From NCBI GenBank assembly GCA_018398805.1, contig JAGFBZ010000559.1:124001-188000 (forward strand): a DNA stretch of 64,000 bases. The letters are read 5' to 3'. Each line of letters starts with the position of its first letter. The stretch's first letter is position 1. The notes beneath the pieces are model-generated. The model ran no database searches, had not been told where the DNA came from, and worked only from the letters and a program-made list of their open reading frames with translations. The position numbers were made by a program, and so were the translations under genes. This document shows, piece after piece, positions 30,232-40,860 of the stretch. The stretch comes from Hirundichthys speculiger (lineage: Eukaryota > Chordata > Actinopteri > Beloniformes > Exocoetidae).

Positions 30232-33055
30232 TATTTTTGACATGATATCAATGTTTATTGATTTTAACATCCCAGTTTTCTTGAGCACTGATATGTTGTG
30301 ACTCCTCTTCGTCAGTGTTTTGTCTTATATTGATGATCAGATTCGTTCTGGTATAAATGAGGTGTCATCCAGAGTGCAGTTGGCTGAAGAACATCTCATA
30401 CTGATAATGATGTTTTTGTCTGCGTATTTGAACGAGTGATGGTAAATGAATAAAAGACAAACCCTCCTGTAACTGAGCTTTACTTGGAGCCCTTTGTTTT
30501 ATTTTTCATTTCTCATTATTACACTCACAGCGAGTAAAATTAGTATCGAACATGTCATCATTTTTCTGAGTAAATGTATTTATGAAGGTGTTGTTGACAT
30601 GAAACCTTCACCAGATGTTGCTAAGGACCCATAAAACAATTATATCTCTACAGATGAAATTATGTGTAATAACGTGAAATGGAAAAAATACTGAACACAT
30701 TAAAAAAAGGGAGGTCCTACCTCTTGTCAGGGTTTCAGAAAGACCTGCAGCCAGCGGGTACAACTGTTTCAAAGAAAATGATAAGTAACGTGCCATGACC
30801 TGTATGTACGATGGCCATGCAGGACGAGAAGAAAAGAAGAAAAAGCACTTTGAGGCTCATTTAAAGTTTGCTGCACAACATCTGGGCAAACCTGTGACAT
30901 ACTGGGAGACCAGTCTGGTCAGATGAGACCAAAACTGAACTCTCTGGATGCCATGATGGACAAATGTCCTGTCGGCCCTAAATCACCATGGCAACAGTGA
31001 AGTATGGAGGTGGGGGCATCATGCTGTGGGGCTGTTTTTCAGCTACTTCACATCACTGAAGGACGGATGAATGAAGTGCAAGGAGACGTTCTAGACACAA
31101 ATCTGCTGCCACCTACCAGGATGATGGAGATGAAACGAGGGCGGATCCCAAACACTCAGCCAAGAAACTCTCTCTGGTTTAGAGAAAGAAAACAAAGCCG
31201 CTAAAGTGGCCCGGCCAACATCCAACTGAAAATCTAGGAAACAACTAAAGATGGAAGAATGGACCCAAATCACACCTGAGTAATGAGACCAGTTTCTCCA
31301 GACAGGAGCCTTTATATACCCAGTTTACTATAAATTTCAGAGCTCGTGTTCCCTGCGTCATCTTACATTACGACACGTGACTTCATTCACGGACATCTAC
31401 GGTTTGGTTTCTCTGCATGCGTAGGTTACCAACATCTAATCGTTTCGTATATTGACTAAGAGCAGCGATGAGGAGCTCAGTACTAATTTCACCCGCTGTA
31501 TGTAACAGGTTTTTTTCCCCCCTCCGTTTCAGATCAGTCGCCTGTTTCAGTTAAATTTTGACAGTTTCACAGCTGATTTTTCCATGTGTTTATTTCTCTC
31601 TCTTCTGTCTGAGTACATCACAGAACACTGAGCACTTCACTGGAAAAACCACCAACTTTAAACTGAAATCTTGTTAAATTTAGAGTTGACAATCACAGCA
31701 GCCCTGGATTTAAAAATGACGAACTCATATCAGCCAATCACCTGGCAGCATCTATGGCTACGCTGGAAATGACCTAAAAGCATCCTCGTTTGGGTTTCTT
31801 CAGGATCTCAACCATACTTCAGAAACCTGTGGGTAACATTAAAGGGGGTTCGTCCAGCTCTGCATACCTCTGCATCAAAATCCAAAGATCTAACATCTGC
31901 ATTTACCATGAAGCATCAGCGTGGTGTTGTTCCCAATCTTCCTGGTGCTCCCCTCCTGCTGGGTTCTGATGGACACTTTGCAGTTGTACGCCGTGCTGTC
32001 GGCCCACTGGACCTTTCTGAGAACCAACGACTTGTCCAGAGACTCCTCGCTGCTGTTGAGAAGATGCACGCGTCCCACGTACGCCCCAGTCGGCTTCCAC
32101 AGTCTGCTGGTCCCAGGGACAGCTGACCAGTAGAGGACGGGTGTGGTCACAAAGTCATCGCCCTCGGAGAGGCGGAGCTCGCAGGGCAAGATGGCGTCAC
32201 GACTCAGAGCAGCGGCGAGGACTGGGGGCTGATGAACTGTGACCAGAGAGAGGGCACCTGAGGACCAAACCAGAAGATTAGCTCATGGTTCAATGACAGG
32301 ATGTTGTTGTTTCCTGTTCAGATATCGAGAAGCCCTTCAGAGGTACATTTCCTCTTAAATTTATTTCAAGAGCTCAGGCGAACTAACACCGAGAGGTGGG
32401 TTTATGTGTTCAACCGGGTTTCCTGTTAATAGAGAAAAAGCCTGCAGAGGTAATGTTGTGTTCATTATTCATTTACATGCAGGGTACAAAGAACCACATT
32501 TATTTATTTCCTTTAAGTGAAAAACAAATAGAACATCTTTAACTTACAGGCTTTTGTGTGTTCAGGACATAATGATAGAAGAGAAGCAATTGGTTCTTAC
32601 CAGGTCTTAAATTTAGGTAAATACAACTTCATTTATATATATACAGTCATGGAAAAAATTATTAGACCACCATTTTTTCTTCACTTTCTTGTTCATTTTA
32701 ATACCTGGTACCACTAAACATCATCATGTGACTAAAACAGACAGAAAAGAAAACACTGAATGCATAAAAGCAGTGTTTTTGGCAGTACAACACCATAGCT
32801 ATTGATGTAAAAACTTAAGTGATTTAGGTTATAATCAAGAAAACCATGGATATAGGTAAGATATCAGCTCTTAAATAAAACTCTTATGAGCAATCTTTGT
32901 GGTTATCGTTATGTTTGTCCAAACAAATGTACCTTTAGTTGTACCAGGCATTAAAATGAACAAGAAACTGAAGAAAACAAGGGTGGTCTAATAATTTTTT
33001 TCCATGACTGTATATATATATAATATATATAATATAATATATATATATATATGTA

Positions 33056-33110
<55 letters not shown>

Positions 33111-36100
33111 CATATACATACATATATATATATATATGTAGCTGACAGCATAGTGCTCACCATCTGAGCTGCAGAGATGTTGAAACCAGTCCAAAGGACC
33201 ACCAGGACCATTAGGTTTGGTGGTCCTGCATAATCACAGTATCTTACCAGTTGACATGAGGTGGCACAATAATGGCCGTAAGATAAAATGCAAATAAAAC
33301 GGCTTAAAATATTCAAACACAACAATCTATTTACAGTTATTTGCAATTATCTTTAACAGTCTTTTGCTTTATTATTATTTTTGGCAAGGTAATAAAGGAC
33401 GCGCCTCATAGTCTTCCCAGAGGAGACGGTTTGGTTCATCGGTGTTTCCCCCTCTGACCTGGAGATATCTCACTTGTCATCATTATGGAGATATACTGGT
33501 TCTAATGGCTGTTAACTGTTTTAACAGCTGCTAACTGGAGTTAGCACCCGGACCACGGGACCGGGCATGAAAAGGAGCGCTGGACTCCGGCAGCTCCTCA
33601 AGTACACCAGACTAGTGTACTGAAAACTGAATTTCCCCCTTGGGGAATTAATAAAGTATATTTGAATTTGAATTTGAATTTGAATTTGAAAACCAAAGTC
33701 CAGCCTTTCCTCTTTAATCAGGTTTATCACCAGGTGACGTTTGATCGGTTGAACATCGGAGATGCTCTGCTGCATGACTGCAGGTTCAAAATAGCCGCAT
33801 CCATGCAGCAGAGTGGGGACGAAACGAAAAGAACGAGAAATACTCTACGAATGCGTCGTTAAACTGGGTAGGAAAGGTCTGTGATGATCGCAGACACTTG
33901 GCAGGCAAGAGGACTGGTCTGGGGGGTGATTTCAGTCGGTTCTTGGACCTTTCTGCTGCCTTCTGACCTGGAGACCAACGGGTTTTCGAACATCTCTGTA
34001 CGTACGCGTCTCTTCAACACAGAAGCATAAATCAGAGACTGAACATGTTATCTGAAGCCTGAAAAGTCCGTGTAGAATGATGAAGTCTTGTTCAGAAATG
34101 TCCTTAGAGCTCTGTCCAGATTGATCATTGCTGATGATGAACTTGAACGCTGCTGATGGTCAGCAGTAGCACCAGGCTGCTACTTCCCCTCGCAAACCCA
34201 CAGCAGCAGTGAGTGTGGATCGTTCTCACTGACGTCACATCCAGGTTCTTTGACCCAACGTCACCATTTTGGAGGTCAAGTTTCCCAGTGGAATCGACTA
34301 GTCCAGACGGATAAAAAGGATTACACACGTGATCCGAAGGACTTACATGACGCATCGCGCCTAAACCTGAGAGGAAGTGAAGACCTCCACGTCTCTGGAG
34401 GTCTACAGCCAGTCTGTGTGCAGCTGGGTGGAGGTTGTGGCTACATTTGATCAGCAGGACACGTCGTGGCTGCAGGGAAGGTTGGCTGAAATTAATTTCC
34501 CGATCTGACCATGCTGACTGTTTCAAAACTCTACATTTATCCTGGTGCTACAGACATCACTGAGTCTAGAGTCACTGTCATCCTCAGTATCAAGAGAAAT
34601 GAGTGATGTCTGTGGTTGCCACGGTGATACTACCAATTAATACCGTATTAAGTAGGCTAGACTAGGCTCGGCTCAGCTAGGCTAGCCTAGGCTAGGCTCG
34701 GCTCAGCTAGGCTAGTCTAGGCTAGGCTTGGCTCAGCTAGGCTAGCCTAGGCTAGGCTTGGCTCAGCTAGGATAGTCTAGGCTAGGCTTGGCGCAGGTAG
34801 GCTAGGCTAGGCTAGGCTAGGCTAGGCAGTGATGTCCATCTATGGTAATCTGTTTTTGATGAATGTTAAATAAAGAACCAACATTACAGCCACATAAATG
34901 ATTAGTCTTCCCTTCCATGAAATGTTCAGAAGACACCTCAGAATAATCTGTAGGTAATCCGTAAATCTTTGTGGTTTACTCACAAGATCCCCGTTTTTCA
35001 CCGACTTTGATCCCTCGTGTTCTCCAGTTTTAGGGCTCTGATCTGCTTTTACATCCATGAACAACGCATGTATGTGGAATTTCTGTGACTTTAATTGCAA
35101 TTTCAGCCTCTAAAAGCTCAGTTTAGAGCAAAACGTGAGAAACAGTCTCACACTTACAGTGTTTATAACTCTCTTGACCTAAAAGCTTCTTGACATCATG
35201 TGAATGCTATCAGACAATGCTTTCCTGTTTCTGCACACTCACTGTCCATCAGTTAATCAGCTACATTTGATTATCAGCCCCTGGCTGTGATTCCTCCTCC
35301 TGTGGAAGCAGAAAGCTTGGACTTCTTCTGTATTTTTTAATAAACAGTGACTCATTGTTCAAAAACCCGAAGTGAAATCTGGAATTTTTTTTTTTTGTTA
35401 TTGTTTTCCAACTTTTTATAAAATGAGAACTTGGAAATGTTTGGCTTTCAGTTTGATCATTGTCATAAAGGGATCTAGATCTTTAAGTTAGTTTCAGTTC
35501 TCTTTATCTCTATGGATGCTGGCTGAAACCAGGCAACGTGTCTGATGATCCACAGTAAAACCTGTCCTGTGCTGATTTGAACTGAAAGGCAGCGCAGCGA
35601 GAGAAATCATCCGTTAAAAAGCCAGATTACAGTTTGCAGCCTGCAACAGTTTTAGGAGCATGTCATGTCGTCTGATGAGTCAAGAACTGAGCTGGTCGGT
35701 AACAACTATTATTCTTATGTTGGAAGAAAAAAGGGGGAGCTGCAATCTTCAGAACACCAGCCCAACAGTGAAACACGGGGGTGGCATCATGCTCAGGGAC
35801 CGGTGCACTTCAACAAATGTATGGAGGTGGGTGTGAAACATGGGGGCAGCAGCAGCGTGGTCTGGGACTTCTCTGCTGCAGGAGGAACTGATGCACTCCA
35901 CTACATCCAAAATAGTCACGAAGAAAGAAGGTTATGCTTGGACTTAAGTGGACCTTCCAGATGGACAGCAACCCTCCAAAACACAATAGCTTAACTCCAA
36001 ATCAGTTGGGGGGGGCTAACACAGAGGTCTGACCATAGAACTACAGAAAATCTGGGGAGGATGCGAAAAAGGACTGTGTGAGTAACATAAACCAAACTTA

Positions 36101-39079
36101 GTTACATGAAACAGACTCGGTAACATAAACCAGACTCAGTTACATGAACCAGACTCAGTAACATGAACCAGACTCAGTTACATAAACCACTCAGTTACAT
36201 AAACCAGACTTAGTAACATAAACCAGACTCAGTTACATAAACCACTGAGTTACATAAACCAGACTTAGTAACATAAACCAGACTCAGTTACATAAACCAG
36301 ACTCAGTAACATAAACCAGACTCAGTTACATAAACCACTCAGTTACATAAACCAGACTTAGTAACATAAACCAGACTCAGTTACATAAAACAGACTCTGT
36401 AACATGAACCAGACTCAGTTACATAAAACAGACTCGGTAACATGAACCAGACTCGGTAACATGAACCAGACTTAGTAACATAAACCGGACTCAGTTACAT
36501 AAAACAGACTCTGTAACATGAACCAGACTCGGTAACATGAACCAGACTCAGTAACATAAACCAGACTCAGTAACATAAACCAGACTCTGTAGCATGAACC
36601 AGACTCAGTAACATGAACCAGACTCAGTTACATAAACCAGACTCAGTAACATAAACCAGACTCAGTTACATAAACCACTCAGTTACATAAACCAGACTTA
36701 GTAACATAAACCAGACTCAGTTACATAAAACAGACTCTGTAACATGAACCAGACTCAGTTACATAAAACAGACTCTGTAACATGAACCAGACTCAGTTAC
36801 ATAAAACAGACTCTGTAACATGAACCAGACTCAGTTACATAAAACAGACTCAGTTACATAAAACAGACTCAGTAACATGAACCAGACTCAGTAACAAACC
36901 AGACTCAGTTACATAAACCACTCAGTTACATAAACCAGACTTAGTAACATAAACCGGACTCAGTTACATAAAACAGACTCTGTAACATGAACCAGACTCG
37001 GTAACATGAACCAGACTCAGTAACATAAACCAGACTCAGTAACATAAACCAGACTCAGTTACATAAAACCGATTCAGTAACATGAACCAGACTCAGTTAC
37101 ATAAACCACTCAGTTACATAAACCAGACTTAGTAACATAAACCAGACTCAGTTACATAAAACAGACTCTGTAACATGAACCAGACTCAGTAACATGAACC
37201 AGACTCAGTTACATAAACCAGACTTAGTAACATAAACCAGACTTAATTACATTAAACAGAATCACATAAAACAGACTGAGTTACATAAAACAGACTCAGT
37301 AACATGAACCGGACTCAGTTACATAAAACAGACTCTGTAACATGAACCAGACTCGGTAACATGAACCAGACTCAGTAACATGAACCAGACTCAGTAACAT
37401 AAACCAGACTCAGTTACATAAAACAGACTCGGTAACATGAACCAGACTCAGTAACATGAACCAGACTCAGTAACATGAACCAGACTTAGTAACATAAAAC
37501 AGACTGAGTTACATAAAACAGACTGAGTTACATAAAACAGACTCAGTAACATGAACCAGACTTAGTAACATGAACCAGACTCAGTAACATAAAACAGACT
37601 CAGTAACATGAACCAGACTCAGTAACATGAACCAGACTCAGTTACATGAACCAGACTCGGTAACATGAACCAGACTCAGTAACATAAACCAGACTCAGTA
37701 ACATAAACCAGACTTAGTAACATAAACCAGACTCAGTTACATGAACCAGACTCGGTAACATGAACCAGACTCAGTAACATGAACCAGACTCACTAATATG
37801 AACTGGACTTAGTAACGTAAACCAGACTCAGTTACATAAAACAGACTCAGTAACATGAACCAGACTCAGTAACATGAACCAGACTCAGTTACATGAACCA
37901 GACTCGGTAACATAAACCAGACTCAGTAACATAAACTCAGACATAAACCAGACTTAGTAACATAAACCAGACTTAGTAACATAAACCAGACTCAGTGACA
38001 TGAACCAGACTCAGTAACATGAACCAGACTCAGTTACATGAACCAGACTCGGTAACATGAACCAGACTCAGTAACATAAACCAGACTCAGTAACATAAAC
38101 CAGACTTAGTAACATAAACCAGACTCAGTTACATGAACCAGACTCGGTAACATGAACCAGACTCAGTAACATGAACCAGACTCACTAATATGAACTGGAC
38201 TTAGTAACGTAAACCAGACTCAGTTACATAAACAAGACTTAGTAACATAAACCAGACTCAGTAACATAAACCAGACTCAGTAACATAAACCAGACTCAGT
38301 TACATAAAACAGACTCAGTAACATTAACCAGACTCAGTAACATGAACCAGACTCAGATCCACCAGCTCAGGAAGTACGGACCAAACCTCCAGCGAGAAAT
38401 TGTGGGAAGGCTGTTGAAGATGACACAAAATGTTTGAGCTAAATTAAACATTTTCATGGCAGCTCTTCAAAAAAAGCGTACAAAAATCCTGAACTTCATT
38501 GTCATGGCAGTTTACAAATAAATAAGGGAGCCTCATCTGTGTAATAATAGGAAACATTTCTTCACCTCTACTATCAGGTTTGACTTAAAGCTATTCAAAA
38601 CTGTAACTTTAATGCCAACTGTACCTTCACAACAATAGTTCATGTGGCGAGGTCTAAAAGAACTAAAAGTTCTCTGAGTCAACAGTTAAAGTGAGACCAC
38701 TAAAGACCCCCTACAAGAGCAGTTTCAATACTGTCAGTGAACGGTTCACACTTCCAGAGCCACTCTCAAACTCAACTGCATCCTTCCTGTTACTAACACT
38801 TCTATAGTACATCCTGAGACCGAGACAATGTGTGTAACTATAATGTCATATCGATATGAGATCAGCAGTTTATTAAAACTCAAGATCATGAGCGCTAAAA
38901 ACATTTAAAACATGAACCTCACCCGTGATTAAAGCTTGGATTCCAGAGGATAAAAGCTTCTCAGACCAATCAATGACCTCGTTACCTGAGAGCATGAAGA
39001 CAAGAAACATCCACGGGGTCCATCCCCACCCGGTCCGGGCGAAGCCACGATGAGACGCAAACAAAGCTGCGCTCTGCAT
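26293..39079 (-). CDS. Unassigned two-Ig-domain type I membrane protein, 5 exons
   Basis: Coding exons in order are 39079-38986, 32257-31907, 29424-29137, 26681-26622 and 26399-26293. Every intron is GT/AG and all are phase 1, the usual phase between Ig exons. The product is 299 aa: signal peptide (1 to about 32), V-like Ig domain (33-148; Cys57, Trp75, Asp118, Tyr122, Cys124), a second Ig domain (149-244; Cys161, Cys165, Asp219, Tyr223, Cys225; no obvious core Trp), a stalk with Cys259, a membrane segment (about 276-296) and a tail of only KRR. Sequons are at N99, N142, N168, N240 and N262. HQPP, LPCEL, DSTAY and GNNTTL recall NKp30/B7-type V domains, but I cannot name an orthologue. The tiny tail has no ITIM or ITAM, so it is either a ligand or signals through a partner. 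Neighbours give no functional clue. Confidence 0.82.
26622..26681 (-). CDS. Ig gene exon 4 (stalk)
   Basis: A 60-nt exon found by phase matching: acceptor CTCTTGTTAG and donor GTAAGT. It encodes AEEAVNTEKSPNMCSRNVS, a hydrophilic stalk with one cysteine (possible dimer bond) and one sequon. It is too short to show as an open reading frame. Confidence 0.72.
26830..27070. other. Intron 3 of the Ig gene, unclassified repeat-like stretch
   Basis: Words such as CTTCCGCCAAACCTCCTAAAG here reappear in roughly inverted form near 28900-28950 (GGAAGATTGC, GGCGGAGGTTCC). The pair could be the ends of one element spanning the LINE and fold-back between them, but identity is low. Confidence 0.3.
27430..28107 (+). 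mobile_element. Non-LTR retrotransposon, 3' end
   Basis: Plus-strand frames read ATFLPVLDYGDLLYMYA, YHGALRFVTGCKALTHH, then after a stop KHCFKYAAPAAWNTLQKTLR: the C-terminal part of a fish LINE reverse transcriptase ORF. The 3' UTR ends GACCGACCTGGTTAAATAAA with an AATAAA-repeat tail (28085-28107). Stops break the frame. Confidence 0.82.
28690..28860. repeat. Large fold-back (hairpin) sequence
   Basis: The arm 28711-28738 (GCGCTTTCCACAAACTCGGT then ATCTTGCG) is inverted at 28818-28845 with one or two mismatches. A second stem inside pairs GGATAGAGGGTAGC with GCTACCTTCTATCC, so most of the segment can fold on itself. Confidence 0.85.
29137..29424 (-). CDS. Ig gene exon 3 (second Ig domain)
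   Basis: The exon is 288 nt, with acceptor TCCTTTCAG and donor GTAAAG. It encodes CLLRCEVNVSQKSDF, a long loop, and SVSPRDAGKYECQLQ, the D-x-G-x-Y-x-C signature of an Ig fold. The usual Trp is absent. Confidence 0.88.
29983..30002. repeat. (CA)n microsatellite
   Basis: About ten CA units within a segment that resembles 45660-45780. Confidence 0.9.
30151..30228. repeat. (TA)n microsatellite
   Basis: An uninterrupted TA run of about 78 nt in intron 2 of the Ig gene. The apparent IY-repeat open frames over it are artefacts. Confidence 0.97.
30810..31265 (+). mobile_element. Tc1-type transposase relic
   Basis: The plus strand shows GGTGGGGGCATCATGCTGTG (the GGG-SIMLWGCFS motif of Tc1 transposases), then WPGQHPTENLGN-like sequence from the ENLW motif region, with stops and frame breaks. 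No inverted repeats were found. It sits in intron 2 of the Ig gene. Confidence 0.78.
31907..32257 (-). CDS. Ig gene exon 2 (V-like Ig domain)
   Basis: The exon is 351 nt, with acceptor GGTCCTCAG and donor GTAAAT. It encodes residues 33-148 with LPCEL, LYW, WADSTAYNCKV and GNNTT. Third codon positions are rich in G and C, unlike the surrounding intron. Confidence 0.88.
32644..33010. mobile_element. Tc1/mariner-type MITE, copy 2
   Basis: The 367-bp element has the same CAGTCATGGAAAAAATTATT ends as 870-1238 but in the opposite orientation. TA flanks both ends (32642-32643 and 33011-33012). The right flank merges into the AT microsatellite. Confidence 0.88.
33011..33143. repeat. AT-rich microsatellite
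   Basis: A mixed (TA)n, TATAATA and GTATATA array directly next to the MITE. Confidence 0.93.
33600..33692 (+). mobile_element. LINE 3' tail with TTTGAA repeats
   Basis: The sequence TTTCCCCCTTGGGGAATTAA then TAAAGTATA, followed by six-base TTGAAT repeats (33660-33690), is a common 3' terminus of fish LINEs. Confidence 0.55.
33700..35640. other. Intron 1 of the Ig gene, mostly unclassified
   Basis: It contains the GGCTAGGCT tandem array (34653-34828). An 86-codon minus-strand frame at 35100-34840 ends in a hydrophobic stretch but has no recognised relative. Confidence 0.5.
34653..34828. repeat. Tandem repeat of GGCTAGGCT/GGCTCAGCTA words
   Basis: An array built from AGGCTCGGCTCAGCTAGGCT-type units near 28-30 bp, degenerating at the right end to pure TAGGC pentamers. 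Confidence 0.92.
35660..36080 (+). mobile_element. Tc1-like transposase relic, left part
   Basis: The plus-strand frame has SDESRTELVGNN, VKHGGSSSVVWDFSAAGGTD and LDLSGPSRWTATLQN, then TTENLGRMRKRTV in another frame. These match the order of motifs in Tc1 transposases (DESK.., KHGGGSIMLWGCFSA, DLNPIENLW). The right part, if present, begins after the minisatellite at 38357. Confidence 0.75.
36081..38356. repeat. 2.3-kb minisatellite, 19-bp unit
   Basis: About 120 copies of ACATAAACCAGACTCAGTA with defined variants: TAAACC or TGAACC, GTAAC or GTTAC, CCAGACT or ACAGACT, and a shorter 17-bp form with CCACTCAG. Longer blocks are themselves repeated; for example, a block containing CACTAATATGAACTGGACTT recurs at 37791 and 38183, 392 bp apart. 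It lies in intron 1 of the Ig gene. Confidence 0.97.
38357..38985. other. Ig gene intron 1, right end; possible right part of Tc1-like relic
   Basis: Sequence right after the array reads CAGCTCAGGAAGTACGGACC and GAGAAATTGTGGGAAGGCTG, which may continue the element interrupted by the array. The remainder to exon 1 is unclassified. Confidence 0.4.
38986..39079 (-). CDS. Ig gene exon 1 (signal peptide)
   Basis: The ATG at 39079-39077 opens 31 codons plus one base. The last third (PWMFLVFMLS) is the hydrophobic core. The donor is GTAACG. The charged first 20 residues are long for a signal peptide, so a shorter isoform or different start is possible. Confidence 0.68.
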
Positions 39080-39367
39080 GTTTCTTCACTGAGGAACTCG
39101 TCTGAAGGGTGATGCTGGCGCCTCCGAGAGCAACGCTCAAGTAGCACATCACTTCCTCCTGCGCCTTTTCATACAAGTCAAACGTAAACAAGTCCTGCTG
39201 AGAACTGAAGACATCAGGAGAAGAACAGAAAGCAGATATTTTGTTGTGTCAGTTGATGAAACATATATTCATATATATAGGTTCAAGGTCCAGGACATCT
39301 TAAATCTGCCCTGTGGTCTTCTTCATCTGATGAAGCCACTTCAGTTGTCATTAATATCACTAAAAGC

Positions 39368-39455
39368 TCATATTTGCTCAGGGGTGATGCTCTGGGTCTC
39401 TGAAATCACCTAGCGACAACTGGTATTGTAGTAGACGCTATATGGAACTGAAATG
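39368..39455 (+). mobile_element. L2-type LINE tail fragment
   Basis: It reads TTTGCTCAGGGGTGATGCTC, TGGGTCTCTGAAATCACCTA and AGACGCTATATGGAACTGAA: a diverged copy of the 3' end seen at 23060-23160. Confidence 0.65.
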
Positions 39456-40207
39456 AATCCTCTTGTTCTGAACCTCTGGCTGAAAAAGTAATGTTCATAC
39501 TCCCTCAGCTTGGAAACAGCAGGTGATCTGCACCCAGAACCCTCAGTTATTCTCATGAAGTCAATGACTCAGAGGTCTGAGAGTCTCCGTCCACGTGAGA
39601 AACTCCAGAACAGGTGAGCAAAGGCACCTTCAGTAGAAGCTTGAGGGCCAGATTTACTGAGCCCGGCAAATCAGAGGAGCAGCTCATCATGGATTCACAA
39701 ACAACCGGACCTGTTCTTCATCAGTAACTGAAGAACAAAACATCTGCAGTCTACATCATCCAGTGAGTGTGGCTCTCTAATTTTTTTTTCCTCTGGGCTT
39801 TGAGTCTGAACATCTAACAATGAAAATGATCTTTCATTCACTCAGTTTTATCATGGTCCAGCATGCATTGTTCATCTGAACCTCTTGAAACAAAGTTTTA
39901 CAGATGGAGCCCACCAGGCTCATCTGAGTCATTTCTGCTGTCAGCAAACCACCCGTCTTCACAGGAAAATCAATATGGGTGTTCAGGCCGTTGACTGACA
40001 AATTAATTTTTTCCATGTGTTCCTCTACACAAGATACGGCTGTGTGAAAATGTCACTTTGAATATGTATGCACGGAAACCATGTGCAAAGGCTGCTTTTT
40101 TTGCAACAGGATATGCTTTACCACACACCAGGGGGGTACGCGCCCAGTTTTTCTGAGTGTTCTGAGATTCTAAGATTTTAGGAAATCCAAAAAGAAAGCT
40201 AAACAGC

Positions 40208-40296
40208 TTGCATGTTAATAATAATAATAATAATAATAAATTTTATTTGTATTGCACTTTATATTTAAAATCTCAAAGTGCTAACAACAAAAAATG

Positions 40297-40300
<4 letters not shown>
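40208..40300 (-). mobile_element. L2-type LINE tail, minus orientation
   Basis: On the minus strand it reads AGCACTTTGAGATTTTAAAT, then AATAAAATTTATTATTATT with an ATT-repeat tail. This matches the 3' end style seen at 44945-45016. Confidence 0.65.
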
Positions 40301-40337
<37 letters not shown>

Positions 40338-40479
40338 AAATAAATAAATAGATAAAAATAAAAGTGTTAAGAACAATAAATGGATTAAAAGAGATATTAG
40401 CAAAATGCTCTTGTAAAACTGTTAACTGTTAAAGTTTATCACAGTTCACAATGAAACCTTTCTTCCCCAGGAAGACAGC

Positions 40480-40610
40480 TGGTTTATTCCAGATGCCAGT
40501 GTTCACCTCCACCTGTCTATATAGATGTCTCTGGGATATCAACTAACATGCTGATCCTCTGACCACCTCAGTGTTGCTGCCTACATCTGTTTATATAGTC
40601 ATCTAGTTGA
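40480..40610 (+). mobile_element. L2-type LINE 3' UTR fragment
   Basis: It shares TTCACCTCCACCTGT, ATCCTCTGACCA and CTACATCTGTTTAT with 22675-22800, the 3' UTR of the LINE at 21777-23230. Confidence 0.5.
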
Positions 40611-40860
40611 ATCGAACGGATGACATGGGCTTGTTGTGCCGGCTGGAAAAGAACATGCCTGTACACTCTGTCATCCAGGTCATGGTAACTCTAAGGTACG
40701 AATCAAGTCAACTGGACTTCTTTTTCTGTTCTTGAGGATGTTTCACCTTCCATCCAGAAGACTGCCAGTTCAAACTCCCTGTTGTGGAGTTTGAAGCTTA
40801 TAAACAGTGAAGTCATATATAAATCAGTGACCCTGGTCACTGTACGTTATCTGGGGAGGC

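Larger units (their letters stand above)
39080..40860. other. Intergenic region upstream of the Ig gene
   Basis: It should contain the Ig gene promoter and 5' UTR just above 39079. It also contains LINE tails at 39368-39455, 40208-40300 and 40480-40610, and an A-run/TA repeat at 40296-40336. Confidence 0.5.

Noticed and set aside
30042..30288. IY-repeat proteins on both strands
   Set aside because: They are translations of a TA microsatellite.
32951..33346. 131-codon minus-strand frame
   Set aside because: Most of it is AT microsatellite and MITE end; no protein signature.
34840..35100. 86-codon minus-strand frame with a hydrophobic end
   Set aside because: No recognised relative, no clear acceptor, and codon use like the surrounding intron. 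Could not be supported as an exon.
36081..38356. CRISPR-like array
   Set aside because: The units are contiguous with no spacers and the sequence is eukaryotic; it is a minisatellite.
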